Assembly (NCBI GenBank): GCA_963663005.2
Contig: CAXXHH010000008.1
Coordinates: 124,001 to 188,000 of the forward strand
Direction: 5' to 3'
Origin: CAINVV01 sp963663005
GTDB lineage: Bacteria; Bacteroidota; Bacteroidia; Bacteroidales; Prolixibacteraceae
DNA length: 64,000 nucleotides
Shown here: in pieces, positions 8,352-18,800 of the stretch
How the letters are laid out: each line of letters begins with the position of its first letter
Position numbering within the stretch: position 1 is the stretch's first letter
Notes under the pieces: generated by a model
Database searches by the model: none
The model's input: the letters and a program-made list of their open reading frames with translations, nothing else
Told to the model about the DNA's origin: nothing
Position numbers and translations under genes: made by a program

Positions 8352-9173
8352 ATGCACTACGATCCAATCAAACGCCAACTTGGCAACATCTTTAACCGAT
8401 CAACGTTTTTGCGGAAACTATTTTATCGGCTGTTAGATTTGCTTTTGCTGAGAGCCTGGCATGTTAAAAAAGCGCTCGTTGAGTTCAAAGAATCGTCACC
8501 CGACAAGCAAATAGCGATTTTGGATGCCGGGTCAGGCTTCGGGCAATATTGTTACCGAATGTCTCGCTTGTTTCCGGGGGCAAAAATTTTAGGGGTAGAC
8601 GTTAAGCAGGAGCAGATAGACGACTGCAATTACTTCTTTCATCAGATAGGAAAGGAAGGACTCGTTACATTTGAAATAGCCGATTTGACTAGTTACAGGA
8701 CAATTGACAGGTATAATCTAATCCTTTCGGTGGATGTGATGGAGCACATATTAGAAGACGAACAGGTGTTTGCAAACTTTAGCGCATCCCTGAAAAAAGG
8801 AGGATTGTTGCTGATTTCGACCCCATCAGACCAGGGTGGATCCGATTCGGATCATCATGAAGAAGACGGCGTTCACGGCTTTATCGAAGAACATGTCAGA
8901 GACGGATACAATAAAGAGGATATTGCAGAAAAGTTATTGAAAGCAGGATTTTCCAGAACAGAAATTTCATATACCTACGGAAGATATGGATCAGTAGCCT
9001 GGAAATTGTCGATGAAATATCCGATTCAGATGCTTGGCATTTCAAGAATTTTTTACATCATCCTTCCCTTCTACTACTTGCTACTATTCCCTTTCTGTGC
9101 ATTATTGAACTATCTGGATACAAATAGCATTAACAAAACGGGTACAGGATTGCTGGTGAAGGCTTATAAGTGA
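8352..9173 (+). CDS. Class I SAM-dependent methyltransferase
   Basis: A 273-residue protein with the SAM-binding motif I ILDAGSGFGQY (D58-G62) and a motif II-like acidic strand ILGVDVKQEQIDDC. The motif IV region is LILSVDVMEHI, followed by LKKGGLLLISTPS. This is the Methyltransf_11/ubiE-like layout. A strongly hydrophobic stretch near residues 235-255 suggests membrane contact. It starts 20 bp after rbfA stops, so co-transcription is likely. The substrate cannot be inferred; a lipid or quinone precursor is possible but unsupported. Confidence 0.82.
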   Translation: MHYDPIKRQLGNIFNRSTFLRKLFYRLLDLLLLRAWHVKKALVEFKESSPDKQIAILDAGSGFGQYCYRMSRLFPGAKILGVDVKQEQIDDCNYFFHQIGKEGLVTFEIADLTSYRTIDRYNLILSVDVMEHILEDEQVFANFSASLKKGGLLLISTPSDQGGSDSDHHEEDGVHGFIEEHVRDGYNKEDIAEKLLKAGFSRTEISYTYGRYGSVAWKLSMKYPIQMLGISRIFYIILPFYYLLLFPFCALLNYLDTNSINKTGTGLLVKAYK

Positions 9174-9246
9174 AGAATTAAAAGTGAAAAGTGAAAAACT
9201 CCAAGGCATTCTTCACTCTTCATTTTTCACTTCTCACTTCTCATTC
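9168..9246. repeat. Imperfect inverted repeat of GTGAAAAGTGAA type
   Basis: The left arm (9168-9198) repeats AAGTGAA and the right arm (9211-9246) repeats TTCACTT in inverse order, forming a long imperfect stem. The methyltransferase stop codon (9171-9173) lies inside the left arm. It resembles in style, not sequence, the repeat at 5686-5818. Confidence 0.55.
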
Positions 9247-9272
9247 ATCCTATTTATTAAATTTTCAGACTC

Positions 9273-10505
9273 TTGAACTTTTCGTACTACATAGCCAAAC
9301 GTTATCTCTTCTCCAGAAAAAAGACGAATATGATCAATCTGATCTCGGCTATTTCTGTGGTAGGATTGATGATTGGTACGATGGGACTGATTATTGGGTT
9401 ATCTGGCTTCAATGGTTTCGATTCTTTAATAAAATCACTCTTCTCCTCCTTTGATCCTGAAATCCGGATCACGGTAAAAGAAGGAAAGAGCTTCTCAACT
9501 TCCGGTGCAGAATTCGATCAGCTCAAACGAATGCCGCAGGTGGCTTATTATTCTGAAATAGTGGAAGATAACGCCCTTCTAAGCTACTATGACCGCCGGG
9601 TATTTGCCACGCTTAAGGGAGTAAGTGAAGAGTATCGCCAATTCTCGGGTGTCGATACAATGATTATACAGGGAGAATTCAAGTTGAGAGATGCAACTAA
9701 TAACTACGCGGTTCCGGGTGAAATTATTGCGTCAAATCTGGCCATAGGTGTCGATCAGATGGAGCCGATCAACGTGTATGTTCCCAAAAGAGGGCGGGAG
9801 TCGATGGCTTTGCCCAGCGGAAACTTTATCCATAAAATGATTTACCCTTCGGGGATTTTTTCGATCCAGCAGGAAATAGATGCCAAATACATGATCGTAC
9901 CGATCGATTTTGCCCGTGAAATTTTCGAAATGCCAGTCAATGTCAGCGCCATTGAACTGAAGCTAAAAGAGGGATTCTCTGAAAAAGAGGCAAAAACTGC
10001 CATTGCTTCCTTGCTTGGAAATGGGTACGACGTCAAAAATCGCTATCAGCAGCACGATTACCTGTACAAGACAATGCTGAGTGAAAAGTATGCAACCTAT
10101 CTGATTCTCATACTGATATTGGTAATTGCTTCGTTTAACATCGTCGGCTCACTTACCATGCTAATCCTGGACAAGAAAGAAGATATTGCCATCCTGCAGA
10201 GTATGGGAGCCGATAAGAGGATGATACGCAACATTTTTTTATTCGAAGGGTGGCTGATTTCGCTTATTGGAGCAATCGTTGGTACCCTTGCCGGACTAGG
10301 GTTGTGTTGGGCTCAGATTACTTACGGATTTGTAAAACTATCTGACGGGGCGACTTCTTCCTTCGTAATTGACGCCTATCCAATGAAAATTGTTTCCACC
10401 GATCTGATTTTGGTGTTTGTTTCGGTCTCCTTAATCGGATTTTTAGCTGCCTGGTACCCGGTGAGGCATATTTCTGTGAAGCTTTTCGGAGATGAAGTGC
10501 ATTAA
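9273..10505 (+). CDS. LolC/LolE-family ABC transporter permease (FtsX/MacB superfamily)
   Basis: Inner-membrane permease subunit, probably of the lipoprotein-releasing system that hands lipoproteins to the periplasmic carrier. The 410 residues show the family layout: one membrane segment after the N-terminal YIAKRYLFSRKKTNMINLIS (about 20-45), a large periplasmic domain (about 50-265), then three membrane helices near 270-295, 320-345 and 375-400. The conserved cytoplasmic loop reads DKKEDIAILQSMGA. The start is an unusual TTG at 9273; a stop at 9258-9260 leaves no ATG upstream, and the family N-terminus begins exactly here. The ATPase partner is not in the window. Confidence 0.88.
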   Translation: MNFSYYIAKRYLFSRKKTNMINLISAISVVGLMIGTMGLIIGLSGFNGFDSLIKSLFSSFDPEIRITVKEGKSFSTSGAEFDQLKRMPQVAYYSEIVEDNALLSYYDRRVFATLKGVSEEYRQFSGVDTMIIQGEFKLRDATNNYAVPGEIIASNLAIGVDQMEPINVYVPKRGRESMALPSGNFIHKMIYPSGIFSIQQEIDAKYMIVPIDFAREIFEMPVNVSAIELKLKEGFSEKEAKTAIASLLGNGYDVKNRYQQHDYLYKTMLSEKYATYLILILILVIASFNIVGSLTMLILDKKEDIAILQSMGADKRMIRNIFLFEGWLISLIGAIVGTLAGLGLCWAQITYGFVKLSDGATSSFVIDAYPMKIVSTDLILVFVSVSLIGFLAAWYPVRHISVKLFGDEVH

Positions 10506-10644
10506 AGATGCCGGAATTTAGCTACTCTTAGTTCCATTATTGGTAGATTTATTCTAAATAACAATTTTGAATAAATCATTAAAATGCAATAATTGAGACC
10601 ATTGACGCTCATTAATTATCAATAATAAAATTTATGTATTATTA

Positions 10645-10677
10645 TTTGGAATTCGGGCATTCTCCGTTTTATATTTG
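10645..10677 (+). promoter_or_regulatory. Full Bacteroidota promoter for the peroxiredoxin gene
   Basis: TTTG (10645-10648), a 21-nt spacer and TATATTTG (10670-10677) match the -33/-7 consensus. The transcript would carry a leader of about 145 nt containing short self-complementary stretches (CAGGCATTGGG, ATGCAACCCC). The rest of the 325-bp gap 10506-10830 is AT-rich with no further gene. Confidence 0.65.
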
Positions 10678-10830
10678 TTTTTATTAAAACTAAATAAAAA
10701 TAGTCGAACGAAATCCAATTCGTAACCAACTACAGCTCCCAGGCATTGGGTTTTTAATGCAACCCCAAATGCGATTATTGTTTTCTTCCTCACATAAAAA
10801 ATTAAATAATTAGTTAAAAACTATTTCGTT

Positions 10831-11583
10831 ATGAAAAATGGTTTAATGGTATTGTTATTGCTTTTAGTATGCAATAGTAATCTTTGGTCTCAAGGCAAGC
10901 ACCTGAACATCCCGCTAATTGGTGACGATGCACCAACTTTTACCGCTGAAACAACGGAGGGAACGATTGAATTTCCTAAAGATTTCGGCAACAAATGGAA
11001 AATTATTTTTAGTCATCCCCGGGATTTCACTCCTGTCTGTTCGTCGGAAATTCTTGAATTGGCTCAAATGCAGAATGATTTTAATCAACTAGGAGTCAAA
11101 TTGTTAATTGTATCCACGGATGAATTGCAACGGCACCAGGCTTGGAAATCAGCGCTTGAAGATCTTTCATACAAGAATAAGCAGGCCGTCAAAATCAAAT
11201 TCCCTTTGGCAGACGACAATTCCTTGCAGATTTCCAAGAAATACGGAATGCTTCATGAGCCCACAAGTACCACAAAAGATGTGCGTGGTGTATTTATCAT
11301 AAATCCAAGTGATAAGATTGAAGCAATCTTTTTCTACCCAATGAATATCGGGAGAAACATGGATGAGATAAAACGCACTGTAATAGCGCTGCAGGCAGCC
11401 GGGAAAGGGAAAAATCATCTGTTAACTCCTGCAAACTGGCAGGCGGGAGACGATTTGATGGTTCCGCAATTCCCGTATACAGAAAAGCAGCTGCAGGATA
11501 ATCCAAATTTGAAAGACGCTTATTACAATGTGGGTTCGTTTATGTGGTTCAAAAAAGTTAGTCCGCCGCTAACCGGTCTGTAA
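10831..11583 (+). CDS. Exported peroxiredoxin (Prx6/1-Cys-like group)
   Basis: Thiol peroxidase reducing peroxides. A hydrophobic signal peptide (about residues 1-20, ending LWSQG) sends it out of the cytoplasm. The peroxidatic cysteine is C70 in DFTPVCSSE, and FSHPRDFTP is typical of the AhpC/TSA fold. The C-terminal extension (FYPMNIGRNMDEIKRTVIALQ onward) is that of the Prx6-type 1-Cys branch. C70 is the only cysteine in the mature region, supporting 1-Cys chemistry. It is monocistronic with its own promoter, and the convergent GH29 gene shares a bidirectional terminator. Confidence 0.9.
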   Translation: MKNGLMVLLLLLVCNSNLWSQGKHLNIPLIGDDAPTFTAETTEGTIEFPKDFGNKWKIIFSHPRDFTPVCSSEILELAQMQNDFNQLGVKLLIVSTDELQRHQAWKSALEDLSYKNKQAVKIKFPLADDNSLQISKKYGMLHEPTSTTKDVRGVFIINPSDKIEAIFFYPMNIGRNMDEIKRTVIALQAAGKGKNHLLTPANWQAGDDLMVPQFPYTEKQLQDNPNLKDAYYNVGSFMWFKKVSPPLTGL

Positions 11584-11664
11584 TCATTCATGGGATAGCC
11601 ATGATACGTATTATCGATCAGATTGGTATTACGAAAATCGTGACTGTTCCACCCATATATCTCC

Positions 11665-11704
11665 AAATAAGCCGGCTCGATGGCAACTGAGGGCCGGCTT
11701 ATTT
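11665..11704. terminator. Bidirectional terminator between peroxiredoxin and GH29
   Basis: AAATAAGCCGGC pairs with GCCGGCTTATTT around a short loop, with T-runs on both sides as read from either strand. The right arm includes the stop codon of the minus-strand GH29 gene. Confidence 0.8.
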
Positions 11705-13570
11705 TTTTAGTTCTATTTTAAAGCAAGCCGATGTTTTAAGCATGGAAGTTTCAGAACAGGTAATTGAAAGTGCACCTTCCATTTGCTTCCAGTTAACTTT
11801 CTTGCCTGAGCCAAGTAGTCTGACAGATTTCACAGTTGCCGCATTCGTTCCAAGTGACTTGATTTCTAAATTTGTGCCTGTTTCCGGAACGGTCATACAA
11901 AAGGCATAAAGGGCTCCATCCTTCCCTTGGGTAAACCTGAAATCGTCGGATTCGAAAATATATTCAGCCTGCTTTTTGCCAATGTTACCTGTAGGCAATG
12001 ATCGGATTTTCCCATCCTTTTGCACTTTCCCTTCGCCAAATTTGATCCAGGCTTTGCTACCATAGATGCCATCACCATTAATTTTCATCCATTTGCCAAC
12101 ATCTTCCAGCATCTTCACACAGGCAGGCTCCAAAGAGCCATCTGGACGAATAGGAATGCTTACGGCATAACAACCATCCCGCGAAACACATTCCAGCAGG
12201 AAGCGGATAATCGCATCCGCGCTATACACAAAGTCCGGCGCATAATACCAATCCCCCAGCGCATTTTCTCCGATCCATGCCTGATCCGTTTTAATATCTT
12301 TTGGATAGTTCCCCTCAAAAGTTGTGACAACACCCTTTGCACCCGCCGGATGAAACTTAACAATGCTGAAGACATCCGCATTCCCATGCCGACTTACGGC
12401 CCGATTATAGTACGACGCAATAACACGCTGAACGGCATCACATTTATAACCGGTGCCCGATTTCAATCCGCTGAAAGGCTGTGTAGAGTTTCCGTCAGTA
12501 TAAATGAAGTCAGGATTATATTTCTGAATTGCATCCAAAATTCGAAGCCCCCAGTTGGTAGCGTACCATTTTGCGTAATCCAGATGGCGGGTAAATATTC
12601 CTTTATCCGGTGCATACCTTGAAACACCAATACCTTTATATTCCCGCAAATTTATCCCGTAAAGCATACGCGGATCATATCCCTCCCACCATTGACCCTT
12701 TCCTTCTGCCAGCGTCAATTTACCATCGTAGGGAATGCCTGCGTACTTTCCGGTGGTATCACTTCGAAAAGCAGATTCGTACCACCACCAGGTATATTCG
12801 TGGTGGAAGGCTACACCGTAATGCATCCCGGCCTTCTTCAGTGCATTTGACCATTCGGCCAGCAAATCGCGTTTTGGTCCGATGTTAACCGAGTTCCATG
12901 GTTGATAGCGCGAATCCCAAAGGTCAAAATTATCATGATGAACACCTTGCACGAAGGCAAATCTGGCACCGGCATGATGGTACAGGTTTACCAATCCGGA
13001 AGGGTCGAGCTTTGTCGGATTCCAGGTATGAAGTATATCCTTGTACCCGAAGCCAGGTTGTGACGGGTGACCAAAATCGCGTATATGGTTTGCATAGGCA
13101 GGCTCTCCCGCAACGTACATACGGCGGGCATACCAGTCGCCGCTCATGCCGGATGCCTGTGGGCCAAAATGCACCCAGATGCCGAATTTTGCTTCGCGCA
13201 GCCATGACGGATAATCTGAATAATTCTGACTGATAGACTCCCAGGTAGGCAAAAATGGCCCGGTTGTCATCGGGAAATCCATTTTCACCTCCTGAAAACC
13301 GACCGGGTCACCCATTGGTATTGAACCGGGTCGCTCAGGCTCAGGAACGAGCGGAATAGGTGTTGGGGCAGGAAGGTCACCAAGATCATCCTTCAGCCGA
13401 GCGGATTTCTTTTCATGATGCCGCTTTTGAATAAGTGCCCTCCTACTTTGCGAAGTAATAGAAACTGAGGGGAGCATTCCCTCCTGAACCGGACCCGAAT
13501 CTCGGGATTGACCGGAGAGGCCTGCAAGAATAAAAAACAGTAATATAACCGATTTTTTAACGGCTTCCAT
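11699..13570 (-). CDS. Secreted alpha-L-fucosidase, GH29 family
   Basis: Removes terminal alpha-L-fucose from glycans by a retaining mechanism. The catalytic barrel starts with REAKFGIWVHFGP (about residue 125 of 623). The predicted nucleophile is D359 in FIYTDGN, and a C-terminal beta-sandwich follows. The start is placed at ATG 13570 (MEAVKKSVILLFFILAGLSGQS), which gives a clean signal peptide; the open frame extends 18 codons upstream without that feature. Unusually, about 100 residues of basic then proline-rich linker separate signal peptide and barrel. It lies divergent from the PUL 1 sigma factor and probably belongs to that locus functionally. The acid/base residue was not assigned. 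Confidence 0.88.
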   Translation of the reverse strand: MEAVKKSVILLFFILAGLSGQSRDSGPVQEGMLPSVSITSQSRRALIQKRHHEKKSARLKDDLGDLPAPTPIPLVPEPERPGSIPMGDPVGFQEVKMDFPMTTGPFLPTWESISQNYSDYPSWLREAKFGIWVHFGPQASGMSGDWYARRMYVAGEPAYANHIRDFGHPSQPGFGYKDILHTWNPTKLDPSGLVNLYHHAGARFAFVQGVHHDNFDLWDSRYQPWNSVNIGPKRDLLAEWSNALKKAGMHYGVAFHHEYTWWWYESAFRSDTTGKYAGIPYDGKLTLAEGKGQWWEGYDPRMLYGINLREYKGIGVSRYAPDKGIFTRHLDYAKWYATNWGLRILDAIQKYNPDFIYTDGNSTQPFSGLKSGTGYKCDAVQRVIASYYNRAVSRHGNADVFSIVKFHPAGAKGVVTTFEGNYPKDIKTDQAWIGENALGDWYYAPDFVYSADAIIRFLLECVSRDGCYAVSIPIRPDGSLEPACVKMLEDVGKWMKINGDGIYGSKAWIKFGEGKVQKDGKIRSLPTGNIGKKQAEYIFESDDFRFTQGKDGALYAFCMTVPETGTNLEIKSLGTNAATVKSVRLLGSGKKVNWKQMEGALSITCSETSMLKTSACFKIELKK

Positions 13571-13912
13571 AAACTGCCTGTTGGGGTTATCGTTCTCTGA
13601 TTGGTTGATTGGGAGATAAGTCATATAAACCGTCTGAAACCAAATTTTTTTCCCTAAGATATTTCAAATTTTCTTTATTCCGTTGTATGAAGAACATAGT
13701 GCATTTGACTAATTTGACATTTCGCAGTACTATTGAAACATAAAAGTCGTAACTTTCGTGTTGAAAAATGATGTATTTATTTCCTTTGCCCTATTTTTTT
13801 GAAGCAATAGCATCGAATTACGTGGTCGGATGGCAGGAAATTGAAATTAACCAGATAGTAGAATCAGAGGTGGAGGTTCTCCAACTAATCGGCTTAACCG
13901 AACGGTGGACAT
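13571..13912. other. Divergent intergenic region between GH29 and the PUL 1 sigma gene
   Basis: A 342-bp AT-rich gap that must hold promoters for both neighbours. No exact TAnnTTTG with a good -33 partner was found on either strand. T-rich stretches near 13775-13800 are the only promoter-like sequence. No ORF in it is credible. Confidence 0.5.
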
Positions 13913-14488
13913 ATGTATAAAGAGTGTGACAAGGAGTATTGGCAAATTGTATGGAATCGCTATAGACGTGGCGATCAGGAAGCTTTTGCCATTTTGTACA
14001 ATAAGCACATTGATCATCTGTACCATTATGGCACAAAACTCTGCAAAGATTCAGACGCTGTAAAGGATTCGCTTCAGGAACTCTTTCTGGAACTTTTCCT
14101 CAACCGTGAAAGAATAAAAACCACGCCTGAAAATTTGAAATTTTACCTGATGCTTGCCTTAAAAAGGAATCTGGTTCGAAAATTGAAAGCAGGCAAGCTA
14201 GCGACACATTACCCCGAGAAATCACTGGAATTTGAACCGGAATACAACATTGAATTTAAGATTATCGAGCAAGAGAGTGAAAAGGAGATTCACAATACCT
14301 TAATGAATGCACTCAAAAAACTACCATCGAAACAAAAGGAGGCCATCTACCTTAGATTCAACGAATCCCTTGAATATACTGAGATTGCGAACATTTTGGA
14401 AATAACTGTCGAATCGGTCAGAAAACAGGTGCACCGCGCGGTCAAAACGATCAGGGAGATAATTAGAACTAAACCAAATACAAATTAG
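13913..14488 (+). CDS. ECF RNA polymerase sigma factor of PUL 1
   Basis: A 191-residue ECF (sigma-70 group 4) factor of the SusCD-associated FecI-like type. Region 2 covers roughly 15-85 (DQEAFAILYNKHIDHLYHYG, then LQELFLELFLNRERI). Region 4 covers about 130-185, with LPSKQKEAIYLRFNESLEYTEIANIL and an HTH ending SVRKQVHRAVKTIREII. The following gene is its FecR anti-sigma partner, 82 bp downstream, and the third is a SusC with an STN signalling domain, so a trans-envelope cascade is expected to switch on the susCD operon when ligand binds. Confidence 0.92.
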   Translation: MYKECDKEYWQIVWNRYRRGDQEAFAILYNKHIDHLYHYGTKLCKDSDAVKDSLQELFLELFLNRERIKTTPENLKFYLMLALKRNLVRKLKAGKLATHYPEKSLEFEPEYNIEFKIIEQESEKEIHNTLMNALKKLPSKQKEAIYLRFNESLEYTEIANILEITVESVRKQVHRAVKTIREIIRTKPNTN

Positions 14489-14570
14489 CTTCTATTTGTT
14501 AAAAAAAGTAAAAAAATCTGTCCACGTTTTGCACTTTGTTTCCCCTTTAGGGTGAACTTGTGACCAAGAA

Positions 14571-15773
14571 ATGGATCGCCTAAACAAATACATTGAAAAT
14601 AAGAATTTTATTCTCTGGGTTTTCTGTCCTGACAATGATTTAGAGGCATGGTGGGCTCAATTTGAGACGGATCACCCGGAAGAGAAAAGCAACATTCTGC
14701 TCGCCAGAAAAGTGTTGCTTAAATTCCGTACGAATCATATTGAACTTTCGGAGGAGGAAAAAATCCAGCTATTTGTAAGGGTATTGCAACAAGTTGAGGA
14801 GAAACAGCGTGAGCGGAAAACCCGGAATCTCATTACTGAGCTTGTTAAATACGCTGCAGTGGCACTCCTGTTCTTTTCCGTCGGTGGGTATATCTTTTAT
14901 CAGGAAGGGCAAAAACAAGTACAGATTAGTCCGCAATTTTTTTCACAAAAAATAACCGAACCAGTTCCATCGGGAGCCGCCAAGTTAATACGATCCAACG
15001 GAGAGAATATTCTGCTGAAAGAGGATAAATCCATTTTAAAATATTCAGCTGACGGAAAATTGGTGGTTAATAACGACACTATTAAGGCGAAGGCTGTGAC
15101 CGCTGCTCAGAAGAACGCGCTAAACCAATTGATAATTCCTTATGGCAAATCATCAGAAATACTTTTGTCAGATGGGACCAAAGTTTTCCTTAACGCAGGC
15201 AGCCGGTTTGTTTATCCCGAAAATTTCCAGGGCAAATTGCGCGAAGTATTTTTGGCGGGAGAAGCGTTTTTTGAAGTAAAAAAAGATGCTGAACATCCTT
15301 TCATTGTGCAGATCAATGATTTAAAGGTGAAGGTTCTGGGGACAAAATTCAACGTTTCGGCATATCCCACTGACAAAGTTGTAGAGACTGTTTTGACAGA
15401 AGGAAAGGTAGTCCTGGAGAAAAACAATTCCGGCGTATTTGATAAAGAGATTGAGCTCTTACCTAACCAGCTTGCATCTTTTGACAGAACCTCCAGGGAA
15501 ACCGATATCAGGGTGGTAGACACGAACAATTATGTTATGTGGACCGAGGGTATATTGAAGTTTGAAGGTACTGATCTCAGCAGAATTGTTAAACGTTTGG
15601 AGCGGTTTTACAATATCCGCTTTCAATTCAGGGAACCCTTGCTTGGAGGCGTTCGCATAACAGGAAAGCTACAATTAAAAGAGGATCGCGATGAAGTGGT
15701 AGAACGTGTTGCCAGGGCGGCATCCGTGAAAATTATTAAAAATGGGGAAGATTTTTATGAGATTGTAAGATAA
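14571..15773 (+). CDS. FecR-family anti-sigma factor of PUL 1
   Basis: Inner-membrane regulator that holds the sigma factor until signalled by the SusC STN domain. A short cytoplasmic N-terminal part is followed by one membrane helix (about residues 86-108, YAAVALLFFSVGGYIFY). The periplasmic FecR domain (about 185-295) includes LSDGTKVFLNAGSRFVYPENF and GEAFFEVKKDAEHPF. A C-terminal DUF4974-type module is about 325-395 (LKFEGTDLSRIVKRLERFYNIRF). The order sigma-FecR-SusC is typical. A hairpin (15775-15806) separates it from susC. Confidence 0.92.
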   Translation: MDRLNKYIENKNFILWVFCPDNDLEAWWAQFETDHPEEKSNILLARKVLLKFRTNHIELSEEEKIQLFVRVLQQVEEKQRERKTRNLITELVKYAAVALLFFSVGGYIFYQEGQKQVQISPQFFSQKITEPVPSGAAKLIRSNGENILLKEDKSILKYSADGKLVVNNDTIKAKAVTAAQKNALNQLIIPYGKSSEILLSDGTKVFLNAGSRFVYPENFQGKLREVFLAGEAFFEVKKDAEHPFIVQINDLKVKVLGTKFNVSAYPTDKVVETVLTEGKVVLEKNNSGVFDKEIELLPNQLASFDRTSRETDIRVVDTNNYVMWTEGILKFEGTDLSRIVKRLERFYNIRFQFREPLLGGVRITGKLQLKEDRDEVVERVARAASVKIIKNGEDFYEIVR

Positions 15774-15774
15774 A

Positions 15775-15806
15775 AAACCGGAAGGTGTTCCAGCACCCCC
15801 CGGTTT
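15775..15806 (+). promoter_or_regulatory. Hairpin between fecR and susC, PUL 1
   Basis: AAACCGG and CCGGTTT pair, continued inward by GGTG/CACC around a 6-nt loop. The downstream sequence (CGATTGTG) is not a U-tract, so it is more like a processing, stability or attenuation stem than a strong terminator. The same arrangement occurs in the other two loci. Confidence 0.6.
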
Positions 15807-15853
15807 CGATTGTGTTAAATATTTTTTAGTGTATCATTTAACGGAACAAATTT

Positions 15854-18800
15854 ATGAAAAAAAAACGTGAAGTCCTGTTCCCGCTAGGGGACGAGATGCG
15901 ATTAAAAATTAGAAAGATGAAACTAACCGTTCTTATGATTTTTCTAGTTATGGTCTCATTTGGAAAGGGGTTTTCCCAGATGACACTGACGCTTCACTTC
16001 AACAAAGCCAACATTCATGAGGTGTTGGCGAGCATTGAGCAAAAAACGGATTACATCTTTCTCTACAAGGACAACATCATCGATGAGTCAAAAAAAATCA
16101 CTGTCAATTTTGATGATGCGAAATTTGAAGAGGTGCTCAAGCCAATCTGTGATCAAAGCAATGTGGACTATGAGGTACGTGACCTCCAGATTATTCTGAA
16201 AGAAAGGGCAGCTCTTCCTGGCTCCACCGAACAGCAGCCTCAGAAGAAAGCGCTGACGGGCAAAGTGACAGACGAGAAAGGGCAGTCCATACCCGGAGCT
16301 TCCGTGGTAGTAAAGGGAACTACAATCGGTTCGATAACAGACGCTGATGGTAATTTCAGTTTACAGGTGCCTGCCAATGCAAGGACACTTGCGGTATCTT
16401 TTGTGGGAATGAAGAGCCTTGAGGTTGAAATTGGAAATAAAACAAATTTCAATGTGACGCTCGGGGAAGAGACCATTGGAATTGAGGAAATTGTGGCGGT
16501 AGGTTATGGTACCCAGAGTAAAAAGACTCTTTCGGGCGCTGTCAGTAGTATGAATAACAAGACACTTACCACAACGATAACACCGATGATTTCGAATGCT
16601 GTTGTTGGTAAAGTAGCCGGTATCACTTCCCGTTTGACAGACGGAAGGCCCGGTGGCGGTACAGCTCTGTCGGTCAGGAACTATGGTACTCCACTGTACA
16701 TTATAGATGGTGTTCCAAGAGCGGAAGTCGACTTTAATGCCCTGGATTCTGAGAATGTTGAAAGTATCTCCGTTCTGAAAGATGCCTCCGCATCAATTTA
16801 TGGTCTTTTAGCTGCAAACGGAGTAGTACTTGTGACTACCAAGTTGGGTAAGATCAGTGAAAAACCGATTATTAAGATTGATGGTTACTACGGATTTCAG
16901 ACTTTTACCCGTTTCCCTCATCCACCGGATGCTTATACGTATATGGTTGGTCAGGCCGAATCTGCACAAAACCAGAATCTCTCTACTACCATTACTGCAG
17001 CCATCCTGCAAAAATGGAAAGAGGGAACTTTCGATCCTGCAACAGGAGCCGATTACAGATCTATGAATTATTATGATGAGGTTGTTGGAAAGAATTTTCC
17101 TGCACCGCAAAAGTCGCTCAATGTAAGCGCACAAGGAGCAACCGACAGGTCAAGCTACTATGTCTCCATGGGCGAAACGAAACAGGATGCTCCAATCAAA
17201 GGTTTCTATTACAACAGGATGAGCCTTCAGACAAATCTCGAAGCAAGACTTGCCAAGGGATTAAAAATCGGTTCACAGATCAGCGCCCGCAAGGAAAAGA
17301 ATCGCTCTGCCGGTTTGCCGGGGTGGGACGATTATGCTAACGTATTCCTTGCCATCATTAGAAACTGGCCTACAGAAAGACCATATGCCAACGACAATCC
17401 TGATTATCTGAACAATACCCATAGTATCAACATTAATCCTGGAACCTACAAGGAATCTATTACTGGTTTTGGAGATATTAACAACCGGGTATTTAATGGT
17501 AATCTTTATGCTGAGTATGAATTTTCATTCGGTCTGAAAGCAAAGTTAACAGCCGCATATGGATTCAGGGATACGCACAATGAGTTTTTTGAGTATACCT
17601 ATAATGCATATACGTACGACTATTTGAACAAGACCTATAATATTGTACCGGGTGGAGGAAACCAAAACCCCTTCAGAGCCTCACAAAGGACACAAACTGA
17701 AGACAATTTTGGTCAATTTCAGTTGAACTACAGCAAGAAATTTGGGAAAAACAGTATTGCTGCTGTAGCCGCTTTCGAACGGTCAAACAGTAACAATAAT
17801 TATCTGCTTACCAACAGTATCCCTCCAAGTAACTTTATCCTTCCTCAGTTTTTTGCCAATGTTAATGGACTTACCAATACATTTAACTACTCTGCAAGAG
17901 CAAGTTACATTGGTAAATTCAATTATAACTATGATGAAAAGTATCTGGTTGAAGTACTTGGACGTTATGACGGTTCTTACCTGTATGCCCCGGAAAATAG
18001 GTGGGGTCTGTTCCCCGGAGTATCCGTTGGATGGAGAGTCTCCAAGGAGGCATTTTTCAGTCCGCTCAGCAATATATTCTCAGACTTGAAACTTCGCGCC
18101 TCTTATGGAACAAGCGGAAGTGAGACCGGCGTAACAGCATTCGGTTATCTCAATGGATTTGACTGGGACAAAAGCAATTACATTTTTAATGGAACAACCT
18201 ATACCGGTGCAGCGCCGAGAGGTCTGCCCGTTACTAACCTATCGTGGCTGGTAAACAAGAATAAGAATGTCGGTATCGACTTTACACTTCTAAACGGAAA
18301 GATCAACGGTCAGGTAGATGTATTTGAGAGAAAGGTTACAGGCATACCTGCTGCCAAATATGACGTTCTGCTGCCAAGTGAAGTAGGCTATACCCTCCCA
18401 GCTGAGAACCTGAATGTTACGGCCAACAGAGGTATTGAGGCTATGGTTAGCTACAATGGTAAAATCGGTGGCGAGACCGGAGTCAACTATTCTGTTGCAG
18501 CCAATGCTACCTTGTCCAGGATGAGAAATATCTCAACCTATAAACCAAGATTTGGTAATTCATGGGACGAGTACAGAAATTCAACGGAAGACCGATGGAG
18601 TAATATCCAATGGGGTTATCATATCATCGGGCAATTCCAGAGCCAGCAAGAGATTGATGACTATCCCGTTAACGTGGACGGTTCAGGTAACAGAACCCTG
18701 CTCCCCGGTGACCTCATCTATCAGGATACCAACGGCGACAAGATAATCAATGCATTAGATATGAGGCCTATCGGATACTCAAATACGACACCGAGTTATA

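Noticed and set aside
12020..12622. Plus-strand open frame of 200 codons inside the GH29 gene
   Set aside because: Antisense to a well-supported catalytic domain; no start context and no family features.
14489..14570. Possible shared sigma-dependent promoter motif between the sigma and fecR genes of the three loci
   Set aside because: A GGGTG-A-like piece appears in two of the three gaps only and could be chance; not strong enough to report.
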